The notes: generated by a model from the letters alone, not told the origin. Positions 1-8,205 are shown, counted from the stretch's first letter. The stretch is DNA of 12,646 nucleotides from Pseudomonadota bacterium (GCA_023433855.1 JAEYTV010000054.1:1-12646), one strand, 5' to 3'. A program made the numbers and translations.

Positions 1-29
1 GCCCGGGCCTCCCCTTCGAGATCCCGGAT

Positions 30-36
30 AGGAGAC
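30..36 (+). promoter_or_regulatory. Shine-Dalgarno site of the MalF-type permease gene
   Basis: The AGGAGAC stretch ends 5 bases before the ATG at 42. It fixes the intended start of the permease gene upstream of the in-frame TAG at 147. No comparable site precedes the later in-frame GTG at 255, so an intact start near 255 is unlikely. Bases 1-29 show no recognisable coding end; they may be the tail or 3' flank of an upstream sugar-binding protein gene. Confidence 0.6.
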
Positions 37-41
37 ACGAC

Positions 42-899
42 ATGCCAACAAGGAATAGGATCGCCTATGCCTTCCTGGCTCCCTATCTTCTCATCTTTGC
101 GGCCTTCTGGCTCTGGCCGATCATCAATTCGCTGCTGATCTCCTTCTAGAACACGCGGGTCAATCCATGGCGATTCAGCCTCTCGGCCAACTGGGGCCGG
201 CTGTTCGGCGATCCTGCATTCTACAATGCGCTGTCCAACACTCTGATCATCCTGGTGATCCAGGTTCCGGTGATGATTGCGCTGGCCACCGTGATGGCGG
301 TGCTCCTCAACTCGCCGCTCCTGAAGGCCCGGCCGCTCTACCGCTTTGCATTCTTCGCACCTGTGGTGGTCGGAGAAGTTGCCTATGCCGCGGTCTTCCG
401 GCTGATGTTCAGCGCCGATTTCGGCATCGTCAACAAGGTGATCGCCTCCGCTGGCTTTGCTCCGGTGTCCTGGTTCGACAATGCCAATGCGGCCATGGCC
501 CTGGTGATCATCGCGATCACCTGGCGATGGGCAGGCTATAACGCCATCATCCTGCTGGCGGGACTGCAGTCAATTCCAGGCGATGTCTACGAAGCGGCCC
601 GAATCGATCGGGTGAGCCGATTCCAGCAGTTTATCCACATCACCTTGCCGTTGCTGAAACCGATCATCAGCTTCTGCGTCGTGCTGTCGGTGATCGGCAC
701 CATGCAACTCTTCACCGAACCGTTTCTGATCACCAATCGCGGCGGGCCCGGCGGCGGGACCGAAACGCTCGGTCTCCTGCTTTACCGCCAGGGCTTCACG
801 TCGCTCAACTTCGGTTACGCCTCGGCGATTGCCTATACGATTGCAGCGCTTGCGGTGGCGATCTCGCTCGTCAACCTTCTTCTCGGGGACAGGAAATGA
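42..899 (+). pseudogene. MalF-type sugar ABC transporter permease, interrupted by an in-frame TAG
   Basis: This would be one of two inner-membrane permease subunits of a CUT1-family carbohydrate importer. Read from ATG 42, the frame encodes 285 codons, the usual length for the family. It starts with a hydrophobic segment (about residues 8-35), and further membrane segments are seen near 66-90, 100-122, 150-175, 205-228 and 258-280. Codon 36 (147-149) is TAG, after LLISF and before NTRVNPW; relatives often have a polar residue such as Gln here, and CAG to TAG is a single change. The frame stays open and family-like to the TGA at 897-899. The ATPase-docking loop is present at about residues 183-207 (YEAARID then LPLLKP). 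However, the normally invariant glycine after RID is Arg190. The last four bases overlap the next gene (ATGA). Either this is a recent pseudogene or the sequence has an error; the family call is secure, the functional state is not. Confidence 0.8.
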
Positions 900-1732
900 G
901 ATCGAAGTCCCGCACCTTGCTGATCAACCGGATCGCCCTGCATGCGGTACTGACGCCGCTCGCCATCATCTGGCTGTTTCCTCTCTGGATGATGCTGGTG
1001 TTCTCTACCATGCCGGACAACGGGATTTTCACGCCCGAGATCGTGCTGTGGCCGTCCACGCGATTTATTGACAATTTCCGCAATCTGCAGGCCGACACCG
1101 ATTTTGTACGGGCAATGTTCATCTCGATCGTCGTGGCGGTGATCTATACCGTCCTGTCGGTTCTCTTGACCTCGATGGCTGCCTGGGCCCTTGCGCGGTA
1201 TCGCTTTGCCGGGAGATCCATGATCATAGCCATCATACTGGGGACAATCACCCTGCCCTTTGCAGTCGTGGTTATTCCGCAGTTCATTATGGTGGCGCGC
1301 GAATTCAGGCTTGCCAATACTTGGGTGGCGCTGATTGTCCCGCCGCTTTTCAATTCGCTCGGCGTCCTGTTCATGCGCCAGGCCTTCTCGATGATGCCCA
1401 CCGAACTCTTCGACGCAGCAAGAGTGGAGGGTGTGAAGGAGTGGCGGATTTTCCTCCATATTGCCTTGCCGCTTGCGCGCCCGACGATGGCGGCGCTTGC
1501 GATCATCCTCTTCCTGGCATCCTGGAACAACTATCTCTGGCCGCTTCTGATCAATTCCCGGCCGAACATGATGACCGCACCGGTCGCGCTCGGCACCTTG
1601 ATCGGCCTCACCAAGGTTTCATGGGGCGGGATCATGGCGGGCGCAGTGCTTCTGACCGCTCCGGTCCTCGTCGTGTTTGTCTTTCTTCAACGTCATTTCA
1701 TCGCCGGCATCGCGGCCGGCGCCGTCAAGTAG
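896..1732 (+). CDS. MalG-type sugar ABC transporter permease
   Basis: Second inner-membrane permease subunit of the CUT1 carbohydrate importer, 278 aa, typical for MalG relatives. Six hydrophobic segments are visible, near residues 14-37, 74-100, 109-132, 142-163, 195-215 and 243-266. The EAA loop that docks on the ATPase lies at about 170-196; it has the form DAARVEG followed by LPLARP, with the conserved glycine (179) intact, unlike in the neighbouring permease. The C-terminus, LQRHFIAG followed by AAGAVK, is a signature of this subunit. The ATG lies inside the stop of the preceding gene, so translation is probably coupled. A nonsense codon in the upstream gene could therefore lower expression of this one. 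It ends in TAG, so TAG acts as a normal stop in this organism. The sugar transported cannot be told from the sequence. Confidence 0.93.
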   Translation: MRSKSRTLLINRIALHAVLTPLAIIWLFPLWMMLVFSTMPDNGIFTPEIVLWPSTRFIDNFRNLQADTDFVRAMFISIVVAVIYTVLSVLLTSMAAWALARYRFAGRSMIIAIILGTITLPFAVVVIPQFIMVAREFRLANTWVALIVPPLFNSLGVLFMRQAFSMMPTELFDAARVEGVKEWRIFLHIALPLARPTMAALAIILFLASWNNYLWPLLINSRPNMMTAPVALGTLIGLTKVSWGGIMAGAVLLTAPVLVVFVFLQRHFIAGIAAGAVK

Positions 1733-1744
1733 TCTGGGAGGAGC

Positions 1745-2827
1745 ATGGCAGACATTGCACTCGAAAACGTCGTCAAGCGCTTCGGCGCCTATCAGGTGGT
1801 GCATGGTGCAAGCCTGGAAATCAAGGACGGCGAGTTTGTTGTCTTCGTCGGACCGTCCGGTTGCGGCAAGTCAACCCTGCTGCGCATGATCGCGGGCCTT
1901 GAAGACATTTCGTCAGGGACCATCCGGATCGGCGGAAATGTCGTCAACGACACCGAGCCGTCCGAGCGTGGCATTGCCATGGTTTTTCAATCATACGCCC
2001 TTTATCCGCATATGACTGTGCGGCGGAACCTGTCGTTCGGGCTCGACATGAACGGCAACCCGAAGGTGGATACGGCAAGGCGCGTCGCCCGCGCAGCCGA
2101 GATCCTCCAGATAGAGGAGCTTCTTGAGCGTCGCCCCGGCCAGCTTTCGGGCGGGCAGCGCCAGCGCGTCGCGATCGGAAGAGCGATCGTCCGGGAGCCA
2201 CAGGTCTTTCTGTTCGACGAACCGTTGTCCAATCTCGACGCCGAACTGCGCGTCCAGATGAGGGTTGAGATCTCCAGGCTGCACAAGCGGCTTGGCACGA
2301 CCATGATCTACGTCACCCACGATCAGACCGAGGCTATGACACTTGCCGACAAGATCGTCGTGCTCCGCGCAGGTCGGATAGAACAGGTGGGGGCGCCACT
2401 CGACCTGTACGATGATCCGGCCAACCGGTTCGTGGCGGGCTTCGTCGGTTCGCCGAAGATGAATTTCCTGAAAGCAGAGGTGATCGAGACGGCTCCGGGC
2501 ATGACCGTGGTGGCGTTGGCGGCTAACCGGGGTGTCACTCTCACCCTGCCCTTGTCTTCCGTTGTTCCCGCGGGCACGCCTGTCATCCTAGGCATCCGGC
2601 CGGAGCACTTCATCGAGGCCGGCCAGGGCGACGCCGACCTTCAGGTGCAAGTGGAGGTCGCGGAACACCTCGGCAATACCAGCTACGTCCATGCGAGCCT
2701 TTCTGGGGAACCGATCATTATCCAGCGACCGGAATCCCGCGATCTCGGCGAGCAAGACACACTCGTCGTCGCCCTGGCGGCTCGCCGGGTTTTTCTTTTC
2801 GACCAGCAGGGCAATCGCCTGCGCTGA
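1745..2827 (+). CDS. MalK/UgpC-family sugar ABC transporter ATPase
   Basis: Cytoplasmic ATPase that would power the sugar importer formed with the two permeases upstream; 360 aa, the normal size. Seen in order: Walker [10 protein letters not shown] (36-44), Q-loop at Gln82, signature LSGGQRQR (134-141), Walker B VFLFDEP (154-160), D-loop SNLDA (162-166), and switch histidine in YVTHDQ (His192). After about residue 235 there is a C-terminal TOBE/MalK-like regulatory domain with GSPKMNFL and GIRPEH (283-288), which separates this group from export ATPases. The start follows a strong GGGAGGAG site 12 bases after the preceding stop. All catalytic motifs are intact, although the partner permease at 42 is interrupted. 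ATPases of this family are sometimes shared between several sugar importers, so it could stay useful even if the local transporter is dead. The substrate is unknown. Confidence 0.95.
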   Translation: MADIALENVVKRFGAYQVVHGASLEIKDGEFVVFVGPSGCGKSTLLRMIAGLEDISSGTIRIGGNVVNDTEPSERGIAMVFQSYALYPHMTVRRNLSFGLDMNGNPKVDTARRVARAAEILQIEELLERRPGQLSGGQRQRVAIGRAIVREPQVFLFDEPLSNLDAELRVQMRVEISRLHKRLGTTMIYVTHDQTEAMTLADKIVVLRAGRIEQVGAPLDLYDDPANRFVAGFVGSPKMNFLKAEVIETAPGMTVVALAANRGVTLTLPLSSVVPAGTPVILGIRPEHFIEAGQGDADLQVQVEVAEHLGNTSYVHASLSGEPIIIQRPESRDLGEQDTLVVALAARRVFLFDQQGNRLR

Positions 2828-2856
2828 ACGGCGTCCAGTCCATTGAAAGAAGAGAC

Positions 2857-4866
2857 ATGACCATGAACGAAACGATCCGCTGGGGCATTATAGGACCAGG
2901 AACCATCGCCAGAGCTTTTGCCGAGGGCATTTTGCACTCAAGAACCGGCAGGCTGATTGCCATTGCCAGTCGCAACCCCGATAAACCGGGATTGCCAGAA
3001 GCCTTCCCGGGAGCGCGCATCGTTGCCGGCTATGACAGTCTCTTGGCCGATCCGGAAATCGATGCCGTGTATGTCGCAACGCCTCACACCGGTCACGCCG
3101 AATGGGCGATCAAGGCGGTTCGGGCCGGCAAGCATGTGCTCATCGAGAAGCCGATGGCGCTCTCTGCCTACGACGCGGATGTGATCTTCCATGAAGCTAA
3201 AAAGGCAAACGTGTTCGCTGGCGAAGCTTATATGTACCGCCTCCACCCTCAGACGGCAAAGGTCGTCGACCTGGTTCGAAGTGGTGCGATCGGCGACGTC
3301 CGCATCATCCGCTCCAGTTTCGGCTTCAACATGCAGACCTTCAGGCCCGAACACCGCCTGTTCAGCAACGACATGGCCGGAGGCGGCATCCTCGATGTCG
3401 GGGGTTACCCCGTTTCGATGGTCAGGCTGATTGCCGGGGTCGTTTCTGGCCAGAATTTCGCCGAGCCGACCACCGTGGCGGGCGCGGCTTACCTTGGGCA
3501 GTCGGGCGTGGACGAATGGGCCTCCGCAGTCCTCAAGTTCGAGAATGGCATCGTCGCGGAGGTTTCGTGCTCGATCATGGCCCAGCAGGACAATACCCTG
3601 CGCATCATCGGCTCCAAGGGCCGCCTCGAAGTGAAGGATTTCTGGTTCGCCTCCGGCCGGCAAGGTGGCGTCGGGCGGATCGAGATCATCAGAGGAGAGG
3701 AGCGGGAAACAGTTGAACTGGAGGAGAGAGGTTATCTCTACTCCTTCGAGGTCGATGCAGCAGGCGACGCCATCCGGGCGGGCAGGCAAGAGTTTTCGTG
3801 GCCCGGCATGACCGCCGCAGACTCGCTCGGCAATCTCCGCGTACTTGACCAATGGCGGGCGTCCGTTGGGCTCGAATACAGAGTTGAAACCGCGGTCAAG
3901 CGCTTGTCCAACATCCGTGGCGAGACGGTCATTGGGGGGGATTCCATCCCGAAGCGGCAGATCGCCGGCCTCCGGAAACCTGCTTCCGTCGTTAGCCTTG
4001 GCTTCGAGTTCTTTCCGAGCTTTGCTGCGGCATCCTTGACCATGGACTGCTACTTCGAAGCCGGGGGCAACCTCTTCGACAGCGCCTATGTTTATGGGGC
4101 CGGCAAGACGGAGAAGATCTTCGGGGATTGGCATACGAGCCGCCGGATACCGCGCGAGGACTTCATCCTGATCGGCAAGGGCGCGCATTCGCCACTTTGT
4201 TATCCGGACGTCATCGCCAAACAGCTTGACCAGTCCCTCGATCGCCTCAGGACGGACTACGTCGACGTCTATTTCATGCACCGCGACAACCCCATGATAC
4301 CGGTTGGCGAGTTCATCGACGCGATGGATGCGGAGGTCAGGCGGGGCCGCATCCGGGGCATTTTCGGGGGCTCGAACTGGAGCCGCGAACGGATGGACGA
4401 GGCAGTCGCCTATGCCCGCAAAAATGGCAGGGCCGCGCCATCTGCCGTGTCCAACAACTTCTCGCTTGCAAAGATGCTCGATCCCATCTGGCCGGGGTGT
4501 GTCGCTGGTTCGGATGATGAGTGGTAAAACTGGTTCTCCGAAAGGCAGGTGGCGAATTTCGCCTGGTCAAGCCAGGGAAGAGGCTTCTTCACCGAACGTG
4601 CAGGGCGCGATACGCGAGACGACGAGGAACTGGTTCGCGTGTGGTACTCGGAGGAAAACTTCGCCCGTCGGGACCGCGCAATCGCGCTTGCCAGGGAACT
4701 CGGACGAGAACCGATCCATGTGGCGCTTGCCTATGTCCTCGCACAGCCGTTTCCTGTCATCCCATTGATCGGACCGCGTACTGTTGCGGAGCTGGAAGAC
4801 AGTCTTTCGGCATTGGACATCGAGCTTTCTCCGCAACAGGTTAGATGGCTTGAGACAGGTTCATGA
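2857..4866 (+). pseudogene. Gfo/Idh/MocA dehydrogenase fused to aldo/keto reductase, interrupted by an in-frame TAA
   Basis: A two-domain NAD(P)-dependent sugar oxidoreductase of 669 codons. Residues 1-340 are a Gfo/Idh/MocA unit: Rossmann motif GIIGPGTIA (10-18), catalytic-lysine motif EKP (97-99) and the DVGGYP motif (180-185). A short linker follows. From about 372 there is an aldo/keto reductase barrel with the full tetrad: Asp408 and Tyr413 (FDSAYVYG), Lys441 (IGKG), His475 (FMHRDN). TAA at 4525-4527 replaces codon 557, but the same frame continues with family-like sequence (FAWSSQGRGFF, ALAYVLAQ, VIPLIGPRT) to the TGA at 4864. The truncated 556-residue product would keep the dehydrogenase and the tetrad but lose the last barrel strands, which hold part of the cofactor site. 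CAA (Gln) to TAA would be one change. The ATG at 2857 has GAAAGAAGAG just upstream; the gene is 29 bases after the ATPase and presumably cotranscribed with it. Such genes beside sugar importers usually act on the imported sugar or polyol. Substrate unknown. Confidence 0.85.
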
Positions 4867-4896
4867 TGCCCGCCATTGAAGGTATCGCCGATCGCG

Positions 4897-4925
4897 ACGA
4901 CCAAGGAAGGGTCGTGGTTTGTGTT
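4897..4925 (+). terminator. Probable intrinsic terminator of the sugar operon
   Basis: ACGACC (4897-4902) pairs with GGTCGT (4910-4915) around a 7-base loop and is followed by a T-rich run (GGTTTGTGTTT). It starts 30 bases after the stop of the fused oxidoreductase. The stem is short (6 bp) and the T run is broken by Gs, so strength is uncertain. Position and form fit the end of the operon. The rest of 4926-5158 shows no gene I can support; no clear promoter for the next gene was found there. Confidence 0.45.
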
Positions 4926-5158
4926 TCTAGTCCACGGCATCTCGCGGCGGGTAACTCTGGCGACGCGGGCGGCGGGGCGGCTGCGTCCACCAAGGCCACT
5001 GGAAGTAACGCCGACAGTGCTTCCCGCGGCTTGAAACCAGCCCTTTGGCAGATCGTTAGTATGAAGGAGCCTGGCCGTTTGGCGCAGCCGCATCCGCGGT
5101 CTGGTTGCTATACGCTCCCTCACCATAACCTCCCTCGGTTCAACCATAGGGGCTACCA

Positions 5159-5590
5159 ATGCTGACTGTTTCTTCGATCGCCCATGTAGCGATCCGGGTG
5201 AAGGACATCGATCGTACGCTCGACTTCTACATCAACAAGCTCGGCTTTTCCGAGTTGCTGCGGCTCGACCGCGACGGAAAACTCTGGCTCGTGTACCTTC
5301 GCCTCACCGATGATCAGTATCTGGAGGTCTTTCCGGACGCCGAAGGGACCGATGTTCCCGGCCCTGAAGCCGTCGGCTACAACCACATGTGCCTGGCTGT
5401 ACCGGATATCGACAAAGCCGTCCGGGAACTAGAGGCGGCCGAGGTACCGCTGATCCGCCCGAAGATAAAGGGAGCGGACGGCAACTGGCAGGCCTGGATC
5501 GCCGACCCCGATGGTCACCGTATCGAGCTGATGGAGATGTCGCCTGAAGGCATGCAGGCGCAGGCAATCGCACGGCGCAGAGCGCCGTGA
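5159..5590 (+). CDS. VOC-family (glyoxalase I/dioxygenase-fold) protein
   Basis: A 143-residue cytoplasmic protein of the vicinal oxygen chelate fold, the usual length for a two-module metalloenzyme. The first beta-alpha-beta-beta-beta module covers residues 4-58 (IAHVAIRV, DFYINKLGF, YLEVF) and the second about 73-127 (YNHMCLAV, WIADPDGHRIELME). The four expected metal ligands are in place: His9, Glu56, His76 and Glu123. The family includes glyoxalase I, fosfomycin-resistance enzymes, epimerases and extradiol dioxygenases. The sequence resembles lactoylglutathione-lyase-like members, but the reaction cannot be assigned. The start is supported by AGGGG (5148-5152) about 6 bases before the ATG. 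It lies 292 bases after the sugar operon, beyond a likely terminator, so it is probably transcribed on its own. It converges on the protease gene to its right. Confidence 0.9.
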   Translation: MLTVSSIAHVAIRVKDIDRTLDFYINKLGFSELLRLDRDGKLWLVYLRLTDDQYLEVFPDAEGTDVPGPEAVGYNHMCLAVPDIDKAVRELEAAEVPLIRPKIKGADGNWQAWIADPDGHRIELMEMSPEGMQAQAIARRRAP

Positions 5591-5938
5591 CGATGCGCGG
5601 ATCAGTTACCTGACAACCCTCGATCTCGACCCCTGTGAATTGAACCTGCTGCCAGCGGCAATCTCGAGCTAAATGCGCCGCGGCCGCTGTTTGTGTCAGA
5701 CCGTAGACTGTAGGGACCCGGGCTGGCTGCGCGGGTGCGGAACATACCGCCGAAGACGACGCTCAGCTTCCTCAACAACCCCGCCAATCCACGGAGGCTA
5801 CCCTGTATGAGGCTCTCCGAGCTCTACAGGTCCGGTGGCTGCGATGGAACCTTGCATTGGGGGTGAACTCGCTGATCAACCTCGGAATGGCCATGGCCCT
5901 CGTCGCCCCGCATGAGGGGCCGCTTGAGCAGAGACGCA
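5591..5938. other. 348-base gap without a recognisable gene
   Basis: This lies between two convergent genes. On + a frame is open from 5707 to the TGA at 5950-5952 (81 codons), running 14 bases into the 3' end of the protease gene. It reads partly as amphipathic sequence (for example LYEALRALQVRWLRWNLALG), but it has no start codon with a ribosome site, and I do not recognise it. A NotI-like GCGGCCGC palindrome lies near 5679-5690, and a small hairpin is annotated separately at 5905-5920. The gap may hold gene debris or only 3' flanks. Confidence 0.4.
5905..5920 (-). terminator. Small hairpin after the protease gene
   Basis: GCCCC (5905-5909) pairs with GGGGC (5916-5920) around a 6-base loop, 19 bases beyond the protease stop on the - strand. 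It has only 5 bp, all G-C, and no T run follows. It could help end the leftward transcript, but intrinsic termination is not shown. Confidence 0.25.
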
Positions 5939-8059
5939 CTACTTGGTTTTGACGGTACCAGACTGCTGAACCCTGCCTTCCTGCGTTGTCGCGAGCAACT
6001 CGGCTTGATCGGCAACGATCGCCGCAGCCTCGTTGCGCAAGACGTCCTTCGCATTCTTGCGCGCATTCTCCATCGCGATATCCGCGTCCAGGCTGCGCTC
6101 GTTTGCTTGCAGGCCATCGTCGTTTTCGGGAGCCGCTGCTCCGTCGCGCCGTTCCCGGGCCTTCAACCGGCTCGCAAGGGCGGCTTGTTCCGCGCGGCGC
6201 TCCGCTTCGTTGAGAGACACGACACGCTTGTTGCGTTGGGCAATGAGCTCGGCCGCGTCTTCAACAAAGTGCCTGAAATCCGCGTCATTCTTTACCCGTT
6301 CGTCGTGCCTGCGCTGCAGTTCGGGCAATACCGATGCGATCCTTGTGGAGCCTTTGTATCTCGCAGCCTTGATCTGAGCCCATGGCAGCGCATTCTCGTA
6401 GCTCGACTCACCGAGGGTCTTGGGGTCCGAGAGACCCGGCAACTGGATATCGGGGGTAACGCCGCGCAGCTGCGTCGTGCCACCGTCGATGCGGAAAAAT
6501 TGCGCGATCGTCAGCTTCAATTGACCGAATTCCGGCGTCTTGTTGCGCGCTGCCTGGTCAAGATCGACGACTGTCTGTACGGTGCCCTTTCCAAAACTCG
6601 GCTCACCGACAACAACTCCGCGGCCATGGTCCTGGATTGCGGCCGCAAAGATCTCGGAAGCCGACGCCGAACCGCGATTGATCAGGACGGCGAGCGGGCC
6701 GGGCCAGACGGGCGCCGTCCGATCATCACTCGCCACCTCGACGTCGCCGTCGGCGTCGCGTTGTTGAACCACCGGCCCTTTTCCGACGAAAAGGCCGGTC
6801 AGATCGATGGCTTCCGCCAGGGAGCCGCCACCGTTGTCGCGCAGATCCACGACGACACCATCCACCTTCGCCTGCTTCAGTTCTTCGAGGAGCTTCGCGA
6901 CATCGCGGCTGGCGCTTCGATAATTCTTCTCGCGCTTGCGACGACCTTCGAAATCCTCGTAGAACGCCGGCAGGGTTATTACGCCTATTTTGCGTACGCT
7001 GCCGTTATTCTCGATATCAAGGACGGTCTTCTTTGCCGCCTGTTTCTCAAGGCTCACCTTGTCGCGCACGAGCCTGACAAGCTGGTGGTTTCCGGTCTCA
7101 CCCGCATCTGCGGGGAGCACATCCAATCGCACCACCGAATTTTTCGCGCCGCGGATCAGCTGCACCACCTCGTCGAGTCTGGTGCCGACGACCTCCACGA
7201 TAGCGCCGTTGTCACCCTGGCCGACGCCAACGATGCGATCGCCCACAGCGAGTTTTCCGGACAGCTGCGCCGGTCCACCGGGAACGAGTTCGCGAACGGT
7301 GGTATATCCATCCCGTTCCTGAAGCACCGCGCCTATGCCGACCAGCGACAGCTTCATGGAGATGTCGAAGTCCGCCGCGGCCGCGGCACCGAAATAGTCG
7401 GTATGCGGGTCAACCGAGGTGGTATACGCCGCCATGAACGACTGGAAGACATCTTCGCTCTTGTACTTGTAGACGCGCTCCTGGATGTTCTCGTATCGCT
7501 TGCCGAGCGTCTCGCGGATTGCCGCGTCCGAGCGTCCCGCCAGTCGCAGCCGCAGCCAGTCGTTCTTCACGCGTTTGCGCCACAAGTCATCGCTCTCCTG
7601 GCGCGATCGCGGCCAAGGCTCCTCGTCCCGGACCAGGGAATATTCTTCATCCTGCGTGAAGTCGAAACCTTGTTTGAGGAGGCCGCGCGCATGCGTCATG
7701 CGTTCGATGACGCGCTGGGAATAGACCTGGAAGATCGAGAAGGGGATTTCCAGGTCCAGGCGTGCGAGAGCGTCGTCGATTTCGTTCCGATCAACCATGA
7801 ACCTGTCGATATCGCCTTGCAGGAAGAAGCTGCGGTCCGGGTCGAGGGACTTTATATATCGATCCAGCACCGTGCCCGACAAAGCGTCATCCAGCGGAAC
7901 CGGCCTATAGGCATATTCTTCCAGGAACTGGGCGGTGATCCGTGCTGCCTGCGCCTGGCTTTTCAGTGGCGACAGGATCGGCGGCGACTTGGCCTCCAAG
8001 GAATAAGCCGGACCGGCAACCAGAAGAATGAAGCCCAGAAACGCCGAGAGGATGCGCAT
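5939..8059 (-). CDS. prc: Prc-type periplasmic tail-specific protease (peptidase S41)
   Basis: A serine/lysine-dyad endoprotease that in the family trims or degrades periplasmic and cell-wall-linked proteins from their C-termini. It has 706 aa, close to E. coli Prc (682 aa) and much longer than the roughly 440-residue CtpA form. Residues 1-20 or so are a signal peptide (MRILSAFLGFILLVAGPAYS), so it is exported. An N-terminal helical region spans about 35-235. A PDZ domain follows at about 236-330 (GIGAVLQ, VPGGPAQLSGKL, GDRIVGV). The S41 protease core is at about 345-540, with DLRDNGGG (405-412), catalytic Ser466 in GSASASEI and Lys491 in FGKGTVQ. The 25-residue Ser-Lys spacing equals that of E. 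coli Prc (S452/K477). Residues 545-690 form the charged, helical Tsp C-terminal region. It ends in TAG. The leftward reading is chosen over the equally long antisense frame because only it has these motifs. It is probably transcribed from its own promoter in 8060-8240. Confidence 0.92.
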   Translation of the reverse strand: MRILSAFLGFILLVAGPAYSLEAKSPPILSPLKSQAQAARITAQFLEEYAYRPVPLDDALSGTVLDRYIKSLDPDRSFFLQGDIDRFMVDRNEIDDALARLDLEIPFSIFQVYSQRVIERMTHARGLLKQGFDFTQDEEYSLVRDEEPWPRSRQESDDLWRKRVKNDWLRLRLAGRSDAAIRETLGKRYENIQERVYKYKSEDVFQSFMAAYTTSVDPHTDYFGAAAAADFDISMKLSLVGIGAVLQERDGYTTVRELVPGGPAQLSGKLAVGDRIVGVGQGDNGAIVEVVGTRLDEVVQLIRGAKNSVVRLDVLPADAGETGNHQLVRLVRDKVSLEKQAAKKTVLDIENNGSVRKIGVITLPAFYEDFEGRRKREKNYRSASRDVAKLLEELKQAKVDGVVVDLRDNGGGSLAEAIDLTGLFVGKGPVVQQRDADGDVEVASDDRTAPVWPGPLAVLINRGSASASEIFAAAIQDHGRGVVVGEPSFGKGTVQTVVDLDQAARNKTPEFGQLKLTIAQFFRIDGGTTQLRGVTPDIQLPGLSDPKTLGESSYENALPWAQIKAARYKGSTRIASVLPELQRRHDERVKNDADFRHFVEDAAELIAQRNKRVVSLNEAERRAEQAALASRLKARERRDGAAAPENDDGLQANERSLDADIAMENARKNAKDVLRNEAAAIVADQAELLATTQEGRVQQSGTVKTK

Positions 8060-8177
8060 TCAGATTAGTTTCCCGTTAAGGTCGGAGGCGTGCTGCCCCC
8101 TTTTCGTGCACCAACCCTACTGCTTTGGCAACAAAATGGCTGCGCAACAAATCGTGTTTCCTTGGCGGGGTCCGTGG

Positions 8178-8205
8178 AAAAGGCCCCGGCTCCTCCCTAT
8201 GGGGC
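8178..8205 (-). terminator. Possible second terminator of the peptide-transport operon
   Basis: Read on the - strand, GCCCC (8205-8201) pairs with GGGGC (8187-8183) across a 13-base loop, followed by CTTTT (8182-8178). It lies about 72 bases beyond the binding-protein stop. The short stem and long loop make it a weak call. It would separate this operon from the protease gene, which starts at 8059. Confidence 0.3.

Noticed and set aside
2938..4281. A 447-codon open frame on - across the fused oxidoreductase
   Set aside because: It has no recognisable domain and is fully explained as the antisense shadow of the + strand gene.
42..4866. Stop-codon reassignment as the cause of the in-frame TAG and TAA
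   Set aside because: TAG ends the MalG-type gene and the protease gene at the expected places, and TAA ends the double ATPase gene; general recoding would extend these proteins.
4863..5165. A 100-codon + frame between the sugar operon and the VOC gene
   Set aside because: It starts inside the preceding stop region, has low-complexity composition, no family resemblance, and overlaps the probable terminator and the VOC start.
5912..8068. A 718-codon open frame on + covering the whole protease gene
   Set aside because: It mirrors the - strand gene, which has a signal peptide, PDZ domain and Ser/Lys dyad. The + reading shows no recognisable domain. Long antisense frames are common in high-GC DNA with biased third positions.
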